Shown here: positions 25,484-33,353 of the stretch, piece after piece
Position numbering within the stretch: position 1 is the stretch's first letter
How the letters are laid out: every line of letters starts with the position of its first letter
Origin: Rossellomorea sp. SC111
GTDB lineage: Bacteria > Bacillota > Bacilli > Bacillales > Bacillaceae_B
Length of the DNA: 64,000 nt
Reading direction: 5' to 3'
Assembly (NCBI RefSeq): GCF_024733565.1
Contig: NZ_JANIOC010000009.1
Location: 62,001 to 126,000, forward strand
Notes under the pieces: generated by a model
Told to the model about the DNA's origin: nothing
What the model saw: only the letters and a program-made list of their open reading frames with translations
Database searches by the model: none
Made by a program: the position numbers and the translations under genes

Positions 25484-25541
25484 ATTGCGTCGTTTTCACG
25501 ATAATTGCGTCATTATTTTTTTATGCATCATTTACCAATAT
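25484..25541. repeat. three degenerate ~20-bp tandem units
   Basis: Units begin ATTGCGTCGTT (25484), ATTGCGTCATT (25504) and ATGCATCATTT (25523), with 20- and 19-base spacing. The last two are separated by a T run. Function is unknown; they resemble decayed intergenic repeats. Confidence 0.4.
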
Positions 25542-25548
25542 TACCCAC

Positions 25549-25580
25549 AAAAAAACCATCGAGGTCCGTCCCTCAATGGT
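25549..25580 (-). terminator. terminator of the HAD phosphatase gene
   Basis: Arms 25555-25564 and 25571-25580 form a 10-bp stem with one mismatch. The loop contains GACGGA, and seven T residues follow on the minus strand. Confidence 0.8.
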
Positions 25581-25588
25581 CTCCATCC

Positions 25589-26203
25589 TTAAATAATCTT
25601 GTACAACTCTTCCGCACTTGTAACCACGTAATCAGCATGGGGATTCTCAACCCGTTCATCTGTAAAGTAGCAGGAACTGATTCCGGCATTTTTTCCTGAT
25701 TCGAGATCCAAATCGCGGTCACCGATCATGATTGCTTCTGAATGTTCGATATTATGAGTGCGGATAAGGTGCTGAATAGCGTTCGGACTCGGCTTCCGCT
25801 CGAACCCATGCTCGGAAGTGATGAAATCAGTGAAGTAGTCCTTAAGCCCATAATTCTCCAACATTGTGATGGCAGATTCGCCTCTGTGTGTGTACAGATA
25901 ATTCTTTCTTCCGGTTTCATGAATGAACTTACAGATTTCAGCGATTCCTTCAAAGGGCTTGGACAAGTCGAACTCGACTTCTTTTCTGCGGGTATTGTAG
26001 GCTGTGATAAACTCGTCACCAATCCCATACTTTTCGCCATAGTGATTGAGTGCGTAAGTCACCGATACCTTCATCTTTTTCATGATATCTTCCAATGGTT
26101 CATCGATCCCATTTATTTCAAGGGTTTCCTTGAAACTGCCTGCCATGACAGGGTATGTATCGAAAAGTGTGCCGTCAAAGTCCCAAATGATATGTTTGTA
26201 CAT
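25589..26203 (-). CDS. HAD-IA family phosphatase
   Basis: A 204-residue hydrolase with motif I WDFDGTLFDT (Asp8 nucleophile, Asp10 acid/base), motif II YTHRG, a conserved Lys in RKPSPNA and motif IV MIGDRDLDLESG. This is the phosphoglycolate-phosphatase-like layout with a helical cap. TTG 26209 is in frame, but GAGGGG at 7 bases favours ATG 26203. The substrate is unknown. It faces the divergent CPBP gene. Confidence 0.87.
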   Translation of the reverse strand: MYKHIIWDFDGTLFDTYPVMAGSFKETLEINGIDEPLEDIMKKMKVSVTYALNHYGEKYGIGDEFITAYNTRRKEVEFDLSKPFEGIAEICKFIHETGRKNYLYTHRGESAITMLENYGLKDYFTDFITSEHGFERKPSPNAIQHLIRTHNIEHSEAIMIGDRDLDLESGKNAGISSCYFTDERVENPHADYVVTSAEELYKII

Positions 26204-26318
26204 GTCCAATCCCCTCTCTTATGTAAACTATTTTCATCGTACCACAATGAAAAATGAACAGATACAAAATAGGAAAATTATGCTAAACTATTTTCAACGA
26301 TTTCCACAGGAGGACTAT

Positions 26319-27101
26319 ATGACCCGTTCATCGCATACCTTTTTCCTTATAAGCTCTGCCTCCATATTTTTTACAGGCATCATCCTTCTTTCGTATCGAG
26401 CATACGGATGGGGACTTCTGCCGATGCTCGGGCTTCTCATCCTCTATTTATCTATTAATAACAACCGGTCCGTCTCTTCCTTATTCCTATTCTTCCTTAT
26501 CGGGTTCGTGACCTTCCAATGTACAACAGGCTGGATTAACGGATGGGATATTTCAAAAGAAACCAACATCCTTTTAAACAGAAGTTTTCTTATATTCATC
26601 CTAGGGGCCTTAGCCGTCTCACAATGTATAGCAAAGGAAAAGGTCCGATTCTACATGAGATTTCCGGATTGGGGCAAGCGCATCTCCATGCCTTCACATA
26701 CTATTTCACTGCCCCTTTTTTTATTGATCGGGCTTGCGGGGTCAAGCACCATCTTCATTCCCCTCATCTGGTCGGAGGGAATCAGTGAGATGAAGTCATT
26801 ATTCCTATTTGCAATAGGATTCACCATCCTGAACGCAACGCTGGAAGAACTCATTTGGAGAGGCGTCTTGCTGTCGTCGTTGATCCGGAAGACCTCTGCC
26901 ATTTACGCCGTCACGGTGACAAGCATTGGATTCCGACTCCTGCATCTCTCCATCGGGATCTCGCCTCTGCTCAGTCTCTTATTCTCTTTCGGAGGATTAT
27001 TTTTCAGCATCGTAGTCTTGAAGACAGATAGCATCTATCCTTCTATCGCCTTTCATATGGTAATGAATATGGGGATGGTGTTGAATGGGTGGATAAACTA
27101 G
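26319..27101 (+). CDS. CPBP family intramembrane metalloprotease
   Basis: A 260-residue polytopic protein with the three ABI/CAAX motifs near its carboxy-terminus: EELIWRG (E-E-x3-R), FRLLH (F-x3-H) and HMVMN (H-x3-N). It has about eight helices. Relatives cleave prenylated or membrane proteins, or confer bacteriocin immunity. The frame is open from 26082, but AGGAGG 6 bases before ATG 26319 fixes the start. A run of small lipoproteins and membrane proteins follows downstream. Confidence 0.85.
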   Translation: MTRSSHTFFLISSASIFFTGIILLSYRAYGWGLLPMLGLLILYLSINNNRSVSSLFLFFLIGFVTFQCTTGWINGWDISKETNILLNRSFLIFILGALAVSQCIAKEKVRFYMRFPDWGKRISMPSHTISLPLFLLIGLAGSSTIFIPLIWSEGISEMKSLFLFAIGFTILNATLEELIWRGVLLSSLIRKTSAIYAVTVTSIGFRLLHLSIGISPLLSLLFSFGGLFFSIVVLKTDSIYPSIAFHMVMNMGMVLNGWIN

Positions 27102-27134
27102 ATTAAAAACATGATAAACGAAAGGATTTTCATC

Positions 27135-27587
27135 ATGGGATATGTAAAAGGCTTCATCTATTTGCTCATCACTTTCGCCCTGACAGGCTGCATCGCGGAA
27201 GATTATGATTTCACACCACCGACCGTCACACTTATGGAGACAGACAGTGTGAATTCTGTTGAATTAACCGAAACCAATATCGATTGGCACGGAGAGAACG
27301 AAAAACCATGGGAAAAAGAAACGAAAGAAGTAGTAGACTTCGCCCGGGAACAGGAGGAACTCACCTTTCCATCCGGGCAGCAGGTAGACGTACTTTTTGA
27401 CAGCGAAGACTTTGCAGTTGAGGAATTACATGCATTCTTATGGCTGGGTAATGAAAAGTGGCATCTGGATATGGATGAGGACCGTACCTTCACATTTCCT
27501 AGAGGAAAAGGGTCTTATGTACTGGAGATTGACCTTCAAACGGATAGAGGCAGTGCACAGTATGTTGGAAATATTGTTATACAGTAA
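27135..27587 (+). CDS. hypothetical lipoprotein
   Basis: A 150-residue protein with a short signal peptide ending in lipobox LTGC. An acidic mature region follows (DYDFTPPTVTL, HGENEKPWEKETKEVVDF, FPSGQQVDVLFDSEDFAVEELHAFLW). It looks like a small extracellular beta-sandwich; no family is recognised. ATG 27135 has GAAAGGA at good spacing, so the frame start at 27111 is rejected. It follows the CPBP protease gene by 33 bases and probably shares its transcript. Confidence 0.7.
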   Translation: MGYVKGFIYLLITFALTGCIAEDYDFTPPTVTLMETDSVNSVELTETNIDWHGENEKPWEKETKEVVDFAREQEELTFPSGQQVDVLFDSEDFAVEELHAFLWLGNEKWHLDMDEDRTFTFPRGKGSYVLEIDLQTDRGSAQYVGNIVIQ

Positions 27588-27602
27588 ATCGGGGGTGAAG
27601 AG

Positions 27603-27788
27603 ATGGAAATACCATGGATTATCCTGGGTGGAGTCTTAGGTCTATCATTCTTTTACATGATCATCGAAAGAGCGGTGCGTGACGGAATTAACAACTCGAT
27701 CATCGGACGCTATCTGGAGGAAAAGCATGAAGTCAAAGAACCACAGGGGGATGAAGATTTATATGACGATACCTACAAGGGGGAATGA
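27603..27788 (+). CDS. 61-residue single-helix membrane protein
   Basis: One hydrophobic helix (residues 5-22) followed by an amphipathic, then acidic tail (GDEDLYDDTYKGE). GGGGGTGAAGAG precedes the ATG, only 15 bases after the lipoprotein gene. The family is not recognised. It is part of the CPBP-lipoprotein run on the plus strand. Confidence 0.6.
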   Translation: MEIPWIILGGVLGLSFFYMIIERAVRDGINNSIIGRYLEEKHEVKEPQGDEDLYDDTYKGE

Positions 27789-27873
27789 TGGTTGTTCGGA
27801 TGAACACTGTCAGTTTCTGCCTCGGTGTAACATCCCTCCTCTCCATCTCGACATATTCAACGAGGTGAATTCA

Positions 27874-28200
27874 ATGAAAAAGATCGGCTATTTTATCCTA
27901 ATTGTAACCCTACTCCTTCTAAGCTGTGAAAAGCAAGAATTGATTGATGACCACATCTCAGACAAAAAAATCATACATGGAAAGGTCCTTGAAAAACGAA
28001 ATCAGGGAATGACCCTCGAACTAACCGGGGAATCAAAGAAACGTTATTCTGAAAAGATTCATGTATCTGTACCTGATAAAAAAATGCTAGAGCCTATTGA
28101 GGAAGGACAGAATATATCCGTGTGGTTTGATATTATCCGTGAATCCAATCCGCCGCAGACTAAAGCCTTAAAAGTAGAAATCATCGTCACTCCTAACTAA
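27874..28200 (+). CDS. small hypothetical lipoprotein
   Basis: A 108-residue protein with signal peptide MKKIGYFILIVTLLLLSC and a lipidation cysteine at the end of that stretch. A short domain with repeated beta-strand phrases follows (KIIHGKVLEKRNQGMTLEL, ISVWFDIIRES). GAGGTGA supports ATG 27874; the longer frame from 27679 overlaps the previous gene. The family is not recognised. It resembles DUF3221-like small lipoproteins in layout only. Confidence 0.65.
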   Translation: MKKIGYFILIVTLLLLSCEKQELIDDHISDKKIIHGKVLEKRNQGMTLELTGESKKRYSEKIHVSVPDKKMLEPIEEGQNISVWFDIIRESNPPQTKALKVEIIVTPN

Positions 28201-28248
28201 AATATGATAAGATAAATTTAACAATATATGGTATAGAAGGTGAGTACT

Positions 28249-28434
28249 ATGAAATACTTTAAATCCTTTTTAGCATTTGAATGGATCACTATCATCGGAG
28301 CATCCATAGCTCTGTACACCCGCTGGGACATTCCACTTTATATTTGTCTTGGAATCGTTGGTCTTGGCATGATTCTTACACTTTATTTCACGAAGAAATA
28401 TGAAACTATCGCTGGTAAAGTAGAAGATATGTAA
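28249..28434 (+). CDS. 61-residue two-helix membrane protein
   Basis: Two hydrophobic helices (about 8-24 and 30-48) and a short polar tail ending GKVEDM. AAGGTGA lies 7 bases before ATG 28249. No family is recognised. It is last in the plus-strand run of small envelope proteins after the CPBP protease. Confidence 0.55.
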   Translation: MKYFKSFLAFEWITIIGASIALYTRWDIPLYICLGIVGLGMILTLYFTKKYETIAGKVEDM

Positions 28435-28515
28435 TGAAGGGAGGAATGGGGATCTAACTAGACTATTCCCCCTAGACACCCCTCCTCCTTTTTCACATTA
28501 ATTTCACCTATTCTT

Positions 28516-29394
28516 TTATCCCTTGCCGTTCCTATTCTTCCTCAGACTATAGATGATTCCACCAACCCAAATGACAGTAACTAGAATATACGCTCCCGTG
28601 GAAATATCCCCGCTGACCCCTCCCGCTTTCAATAACGTATTGAGGTTTGTAAGGACAATGAATCCTCCCACCAGAACACCGAGGAGATAAGAAGGCATGA
28701 TTCTTACCAGCCATGCAGCAAGTGGCGCAGCGAGAACGCCTCCAATGACGAACGCCAACACCCAGAACCAGTTGAATTGTTCCCAACCAAGGAACAGAAC
28801 AAACCCCGCGGTCGCTGAGATCGTAACGATGAATTCACTTGTATCAACCGTTCCTACTACTTCACGTGGGGAAGTATGTTTGTTTGCCATCAGGATGGGG
28901 GTGTTGATTGGTCCCCAACCTCCTCCACCAATCGCGTCAAAGAAGCCTGCAATCGCTCCAAGCGGGAAAAGAAATCGTTTCTTTAACAGTTGACCGTCAC
29001 CACTGGAAGTCACTTCATCCTGTCTCCTGGAAGTGAGCAGGAATCGGACAAATATATACCCTCCCAACAGCAACAGGAACGTGGAAATGTAAGGTTTGAT
29101 TAAACCTCCCGGAATATTGCTCAGGAATGCTGCCCCTAAGAAAGCACTGATGGCCCCTGGAATTGCCAGCAAGATCGCCATTCGTTTATTAACATTTCCA
29201 AATTTATAATGGGAGAAACCCGAAGCCGCAGTCGTAGCAATCTCTGACATATGAATAGAAGCAGATGCAACGGCGGGTGCCACTCCATATGCCAACAATA
29301 AGGACGAGGACGTCAATCCAAACGCCATCCCCAGTGATCCATCCACTAACTGTGCGAAAAAACCGACTATAGCAAAGATCAATAATTTTCTCAT
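28516..29394 (-). CDS. TauE/SafE family sulfite/organosulfonate exporter-like permease
   Basis: A 292-residue protein with about eight helices arranged as two repeats. The family phrases GFFAQLVDGSLGMAFGLTSS and IAGFFDAIGGGGWGPINTP mark the two half-repeats, and CDS length fits. TauE/SafE proteins export sulfite, sulfoacetate or related anions; the substrate here is unknown. GAGGGA precedes the ATG. It is monocistronic, and neighbours give no pathway hint. Confidence 0.88.
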   Translation of the reverse strand: MRKLLIFAIVGFFAQLVDGSLGMAFGLTSSSLLLAYGVAPAVASASIHMSEIATTAASGFSHYKFGNVNKRMAILLAIPGAISAFLGAAFLSNIPGGLIKPYISTFLLLLGGYIFVRFLLTSRRQDEVTSSGDGQLLKKRFLFPLGAIAGFFDAIGGGGWGPINTPILMANKHTSPREVVGTVDTSEFIVTISATAGFVLFLGWEQFNWFWVLAFVIGGVLAAPLAAWLVRIMPSYLLGVLVGGFIVLTNLNTLLKAGGVSGDISTGAYILVTVIWVGGIIYSLRKNRNGKG

Positions 29395-29482
29395 CTCAAT
29401 CCCTCATCTCTACAAAATGAATTTAATATTTATTATTTATATAAGATTACTCGGAATTATGTGCGAAAAATTTTTATCAATC

Positions 29483-29520
29483 AAAAAAGGCTCTGAATCA
29501 TTTCCAGATTCAAAGCCTTT
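29483..29520 (-). terminator. terminator of the ykvA-like gene
   Basis: AAGGCTCTGAATC pairs with GATTCAAAGCCTT (one mismatch) and is followed on the minus strand by six T residues. Confidence 0.8.
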
Positions 29521-29588
29521 GGATTACCAATCAGCTATTCTATACATTTGATATTTCAGCTCACCATGAAAATCGTAGCCGATATTCA

Positions 29589-29957
29589 TCACAACTTCCC
29601 ATCCACCTCAGACGTATCCACATCCTCACCGAACCAGTCCCTCAACTTCGCCTTTGCCTTCCCTTTCACTTCATCATCGATATACATGGACACCTGCAAT
29701 AAAGCGAGACCCAGTGCGCCAAGGTCATCTGTAAACCCCACCCCCACTGCCATGTCCGGTATGAAATCCGTCGGAAGGATGAAATACCCGAGCGCCCCGA
29801 TGATGATCATCTTCGACTTTTTTGGAACATCCGGTTTCTGCAGGACAAAATAAAGGAGCAGCGCCGTATAAACGACGGAATGTCCCGCCTTCAAGCCGTA
29901 CCTTTTCAACTTATCCCAGAACTTTTCCTCTGAATAATGCTTTTCAGTGTTGTCCAT
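29589..29957 (-). CDS. DUF1232 (YkvA-like) membrane-associated protein
   Basis: A 122-residue protein with the DUF1232 core: YTALLLYFVLQKPDVPKKSKMIIIG then FILPTDFIPDMAVGVGFTDD. The conserved YxxxPxDxxPD-type motif is plainly visible. There are two hydrophobic segments and a basic carboxy-terminus. The function of the family is unknown. GGAGGTG precedes the ATG. It is transcribed alone with its own terminator. Confidence 0.82.
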   Translation of the reverse strand: MDNTEKHYSEEKFWDKLKRYGLKAGHSVVYTALLLYFVLQKPDVPKKSKMIIIGALGYFILPTDFIPDMAVGVGFTDDLGALGLALLQVSMYIDDEVKGKAKAKLRDWFGEDVDTSEVDGKL

Positions 29958-30086
29958 TTCATTGCACCTCCGTCAATATACGAGTGAACATCTCTTGTTC
30001 CTTTCATTGTAGAAGGTTTGGGGGAAATAGACAAATGTTTGCAAGTCTTGATTTGCGTTATAATTCAAATATAGGGAGTGGTTAAC

Positions 30087-30413
30087 ATGCTAAATGCCAT
30101 CATCTTATTCCTCTTTGCCGGTATTGCCGAAATCGGCGGAGGCTATCTCATCTGGTTATGGCTTCGGGAAGGAAGACCTTCGTATTGGGGGCTTGCCGGC
30201 GGAATCGCCTTAGCTCTTTATGGTGTCATTGCCACCTTTCAGTCCTTTCCTTCATTCGGCCGTGTCTACGCTGCTTATGGAGGAGTGTTCATCGTTCTGT
30301 CCGTTCTCTGGGGATGGGGAATCGATAAGAAAACGCCTGATATGTATGACTGGGTGGGTGCCGGGATTTGTCTGGTTGGGGTTGGTGTGATGCTGCTTGG
30401 ACCCAGGCAGTAG
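30087..30413 (+). CDS. UPF0060/YnfA family small multidrug-resistance-like membrane protein
   Basis: A 108-residue, four-helix protein. It opens [24 protein letters not shown] and ends [20 protein letters not shown], the typical YnfA pattern of the drug/metabolite transporter superfamily. Its natural substrate is not known. GGGAGTGG favours ATG 30087 over the frame start at 30078. The gene stops just before a LexA-like promoter of the next gene. Confidence 0.87.
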   Translation: MLNAIILFLFAGIAEIGGGYLIWLWLREGRPSYWGLAGGIALALYGVIATFQSFPSFGRVYAAYGGVFIVLSVLWGWGIDKKTPDMYDWVGAGICLVGVGVMLLGPRQ

Positions 30414-30439
30414 ACAAAATAGAACGTTTGTTCTAATAT
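30411..30439 (+). promoter_or_regulatory. promoter overlapped by a LexA-like (SOS) box
   Basis: TAGACA (30411-30416) and TAATAT (30434-30439) are 17 bases apart. The spacer holds AGAACGTTTGTTCT (30421-30434), a palindrome matching the GAAC-N4-GTTC core of Gram-positive LexA/DinR operators. The outer C and G of the full consensus are A and T here. The TTG start at 30472 follows 33 bases later. Confidence 0.5.
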
Positions 30440-30471
30440 GGATGTAAATGGAATTTTAGGAGCTGGTTACA

Positions 30472-31035
30472 TTGAGACCCATCTTAAACAGGGACACCCC
30501 GTTCGAAACGTTCAAAGAGTATTACTGGTTAAAGGAAGAGCTGCAAACGTTCTGTCGTCACTATGGAATCAGTGCTTCTGGATCCAAGATAGAGATATCA
30601 GAACGAGTTAGCTTTTTCCTTTCGACAGGTGAGATCATAAAACCTGTAAGGAAATCAAAACAGTCAGCAGCCCCTCAAGAAACCTTAAGCCTGGATACCG
30701 TTATCACCGAACATCATCGTTGCAGCCAGGAAGTCAGGGCATTCTTTAAATCTGTGATTCCCACATTCCACTTCTCCACCTACATCCAGAACTATTTCAA
30801 ACTGAATGCAGGAAAGACCTATCGTGATGCAGTTGAAGAATGGCATCATGAGGAAAAGCGTAAGAAAGAGCCGGCATACAAGAAAGAGATCGCGCCACAA
30901 TTCGAATACAATCAATTCACACGTGACTTCTTTGCTGATCCAAAGAATCAGGGTAAAAAGAGAGCAGATGCCATTGCCGCCTGGAATGAGATTAAGAAGC
31001 TTCCGGGTAGTAATAAATATGTGGTGGATAATTGA
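30472..31035 (+). CDS. SAP-domain / DUF6434 protein
   Basis: A 187-residue protein starting with TTG. Residues ~15-55 (YYWLKEELQTFCRHYGISASGSKIEISERV) form a SAP-like helix-extension-helix DNA-binding motif. The carboxy-terminal ~125 residues match the DUF6434 pattern, with a repeat-like phrase (NYFKLNAGKTYRDAVEEWH and DFFADPKNQGKKRADAIAAWNE). It is basic overall. The LexA-like box in its promoter suggests DNA-damage induction (inference). Biochemical function is unknown. Confidence 0.75.
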   Translation: MRPILNRDTPFETFKEYYWLKEELQTFCRHYGISASGSKIEISERVSFFLSTGEIIKPVRKSKQSAAPQETLSLDTVITEHHRCSQEVRAFFKSVIPTFHFSTYIQNYFKLNAGKTYRDAVEEWHHEEKRKKEPAYKKEIAPQFEYNQFTRDFFADPKNQGKKRADAIAAWNEIKKLPGSNKYVVDN

Positions 31036-31068
31036 AATGGTCCGTCCCTCTTTTTTATCCCAACCAGT

Positions 31069-31108
31069 AAAAAAAGCCCACAATCCATTCAGGATATTTG
31101 TGGGCTTT
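31069..31108 (-). terminator. terminator of the membrane alpha/beta hydrolase gene
   Basis: GCCCACAA (31076-31083) pairs with TTGTGGGC (31098-31105), with an inner TCC/GGA pairing and an outer AAA/TTT; seven T residues follow on the minus strand. Confidence 0.85.
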
Positions 31109-31119
31109 CGGTATTTATC

Positions 31120-32976
31120 TTAAAGCTGAGTCAACGTATTCGTCACCGTCATGATCGTAATGATAAACGCATTGATGAATCCTGCTAGATAAGGATTTCC
31201 TGTCACTTTGTAAATCTTACGGGAAACTATGGCTGCCACCATCAGGATCACGATGATCGGGAACAACCAGATTCCGATGATGTGGGATAAATCATTGTAA
31301 TAAACTTCCCCTGTCACAAAGAAGGAAATGTACTGAATGGCAACCAGGATGATGATGGCAAGTGAATTGAACAGGGTTAATACTGCCGTGTTCATCCATT
31401 CTTTCTGCCCGAGTTTGATAAAGTTAAAGCTATTGATGGCAATGGAGTTCGCTACATAGAATACCAGGAAGAAAGGCAGATACTTCAAAGCAATCAACAG
31501 CTTATCCGGCGTGAATGCTTTCACGGTCAGCACCCATAACCGAAAGTCCGTCTTGAAAAAATAATCCGCTATGAACACCATGCTATAGGATAATGCCGTG
31601 ACACAAAGGGCAAGCCCGATCGTTTTCACCAGTGTTCGGAAGCTGATGACCACCCCTGTCGCCCTTAGGTCCATTCCGTTCTTCCTGGAATAGAAGAAGT
31701 AGCACGCCCCCACAACAATCAGTGTAAAGATACCAGTGACCAAACACCACATCCCTATATAAAAAGGCGGGAACTGTGGAAAGAAAGGTGTAATATGTTC
31801 TACAGACCAAGTGGATAACTTCAAGTAACTGAAGTAGGAAACGAATGCACCCGCAATGAGGCCACTCCAGAACCATAGCTTCCCTCCTCCATCACGGAAT
31901 GTCATTGGCTCTGCTTCCTTTTCAGCTCGTAGTGAAGCAAATGCTTCAGTGAAGAGAAGCCATTTGGTGATGCTCACGATAAAAATCACAAATCCGACCA
32001 ATCCCAAAGCATTAAAGAACACTTTGTACTGCCAGATCTGATTGTCCGCCGCTATTGGATGAGGCGCTCCAAGAGAATCCTCGAAAAACTCCAGGGAACT
32101 CGTCACGACATTCTTGGAAATATGGTTCCACGGATGGATTTGGGCAGGATTATAAATGACCCTCGCTGCTTCTTCACCGTCTACGTCTTCCTTATAAATC
32201 TCGTAGCTCTTCCGCTTCTCTCCGCCGGATGGATCAATCCCAAAATTCAGGAAAGATTGGGCAGGTTCCGTATCAATGAAGTCCCTTGGAACAGTGGCAG
32301 TTCCGTCCTCTCTCAAACTTCTGAAGAAAAATTCGTCGTACTGAGCAGCCACAATCCCGACATCCCTCGCCCCATACACATTTACATATTCCTTATCCTT
32401 CGGCTGCATTGACCAATAGAGTGGTTCTGCAGGATCATTGGTATACATAGCATCATTGGCAATTAACAGTACCGACGAAATCAACTGCTCATCCTTCTTA
32501 TTATCTTCATTGATGGACCAGTTGGCGGCACGTGCCCCATTGGAATGACCTGTCACACCGATTTTACTCTTATCTACATAAGGAAGATCCGCCAGAAGCT
32601 CCACGGCATCATACATGCCCGTCCCCCGGTTCATCCATTCTTCCGGTTTCACAGCATCGGAATTTCCGTGTCCGTACATATCAATCGAAATGACGACGTA
32701 CCCGCGTCTTGCAAGCTCCACATAATTCAGATCCTGCATCTCCCGCGTATTATACCAGCCGTGACTTGTCACAATTCCCGGTAACGGATTGTCTTTTGAC
32801 ACATCATCTGGAACATATAGCAAAGCACTCATCATGTGGCCCGAAGCCGTTTCCCAGCGAAGATCCTTCACAGTCACCTTCCCACCTGACGTTTGTACAA
32901 ACCAGGCACCTATCGCACTGATTAAACACAAGACCAAAGCAATGACAACCCAACGGAACGACTTCCTTTTGCCCAT
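31120..32976 (-). CDS. membrane protein with extracellular alpha/beta hydrolase domain
   Basis: A 618-residue fusion-like protein. An anchor helix (9-27) leads to an alpha/beta hydrolase domain (about 45-310) with nucleophile motif GHSNGA (Ser145), the strand motif IVTSHGWYN and SIDMYGHG. At least seven hydrophobic helices fill residues ~320-618. The hydrolase should face outside. Dienelactone-hydrolase or acetyl-xylan-esterase-like folds are closest by eye. The substrate is unknown. It is monocistronic. Confidence 0.8.
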   Translation of the reverse strand: MGKRKSFRWVVIALVLCLISAIGAWFVQTSGGKVTVKDLRWETASGHMMSALLYVPDDVSKDNPLPGIVTSHGWYNTREMQDLNYVELARRGYVVISIDMYGHGNSDAVKPEEWMNRGTGMYDAVELLADLPYVDKSKIGVTGHSNGARAANWSINEDNKKDEQLISSVLLIANDAMYTNDPAEPLYWSMQPKDKEYVNVYGARDVGIVAAQYDEFFFRSLREDGTATVPRDFIDTEPAQSFLNFGIDPSGGEKRKSYEIYKEDVDGEEAARVIYNPAQIHPWNHISKNVVTSSLEFFEDSLGAPHPIAADNQIWQYKVFFNALGLVGFVIFIVSITKWLLFTEAFASLRAEKEAEPMTFRDGGGKLWFWSGLIAGAFVSYFSYLKLSTWSVEHITPFFPQFPPFYIGMWCLVTGIFTLIVVGACYFFYSRKNGMDLRATGVVISFRTLVKTIGLALCVTALSYSMVFIADYFFKTDFRLWVLTVKAFTPDKLLIALKYLPFFLVFYVANSIAINSFNFIKLGQKEWMNTAVLTLFNSLAIIILVAIQYISFFVTGEVYYNDLSHIIGIWLFPIIVILMVAAIVSRKIYKVTGNPYLAGFINAFIITIMTVTNTLTQL

Positions 32977-33095
32977 CTCTAAACCCCCTGTAGCTCGTTC
33001 TTATAGGTTTGTGGTGTGGATAACCCTACAGTATAAGGATATTGGGGTTGTCAGAAAAAAAGACCTGGGGGCAATAGATTGATATCTATATGAGA

Positions 33096-33130
33096 GAAGG
33101 TCCGTCCTCCATATTGAGGGACGGACCTTC
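33096..33130. repeat. 12-bp perfect inverted repeat with GGTCCGTCC core
   Basis: GAAGGTCCGTCC (33096-33107) and its exact complement (33119-33130) flank an 11-base loop between two minus-strand genes. It could terminate the levB transcript, although no T run follows. The core recurs in intergenic DNA at 25561-25572 and 31039-31050. Confidence 0.6.
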
Positions 33131-33159
33131 AACATTTCCTGCAACCTCTGTAAATCCCC

Positions 33160-33353
33160 GAGAACAAACTCAAAATCAAAATCTTACTAATCGCTGTCAA
33201 CCCGGCTATGAAACCGCCAAGTGTTCTCGCTTTCAATGTCTGATCTTCCGTCAGTCAATTCACCAAATCGGTTCACTACCCAAAATCGTATGAAAGAGAA
33301 AGACCAATAACGAATCCACAGGCAAGTCCGTGTAAGAATGGGAACCACCAAGC
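33160..33353 (-). pseudogene. possible remnant of a small membrane protein gene after levB
   Basis: Directly after the levB stop the same frame reads WWFPFLHGLACGFVIGLSLS, hits three stop codons, then continues as LTEDQTLKARTLGGFIAGLT and AISKILILSLFSGIY before a final stop. Both pieces look like membrane-protein sequence and share one frame, but no start codon with a ribosome site is present. It may be a decayed gene or chance. The rest of 32977-33160 holds only the inverted repeat. Confidence 0.3.
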
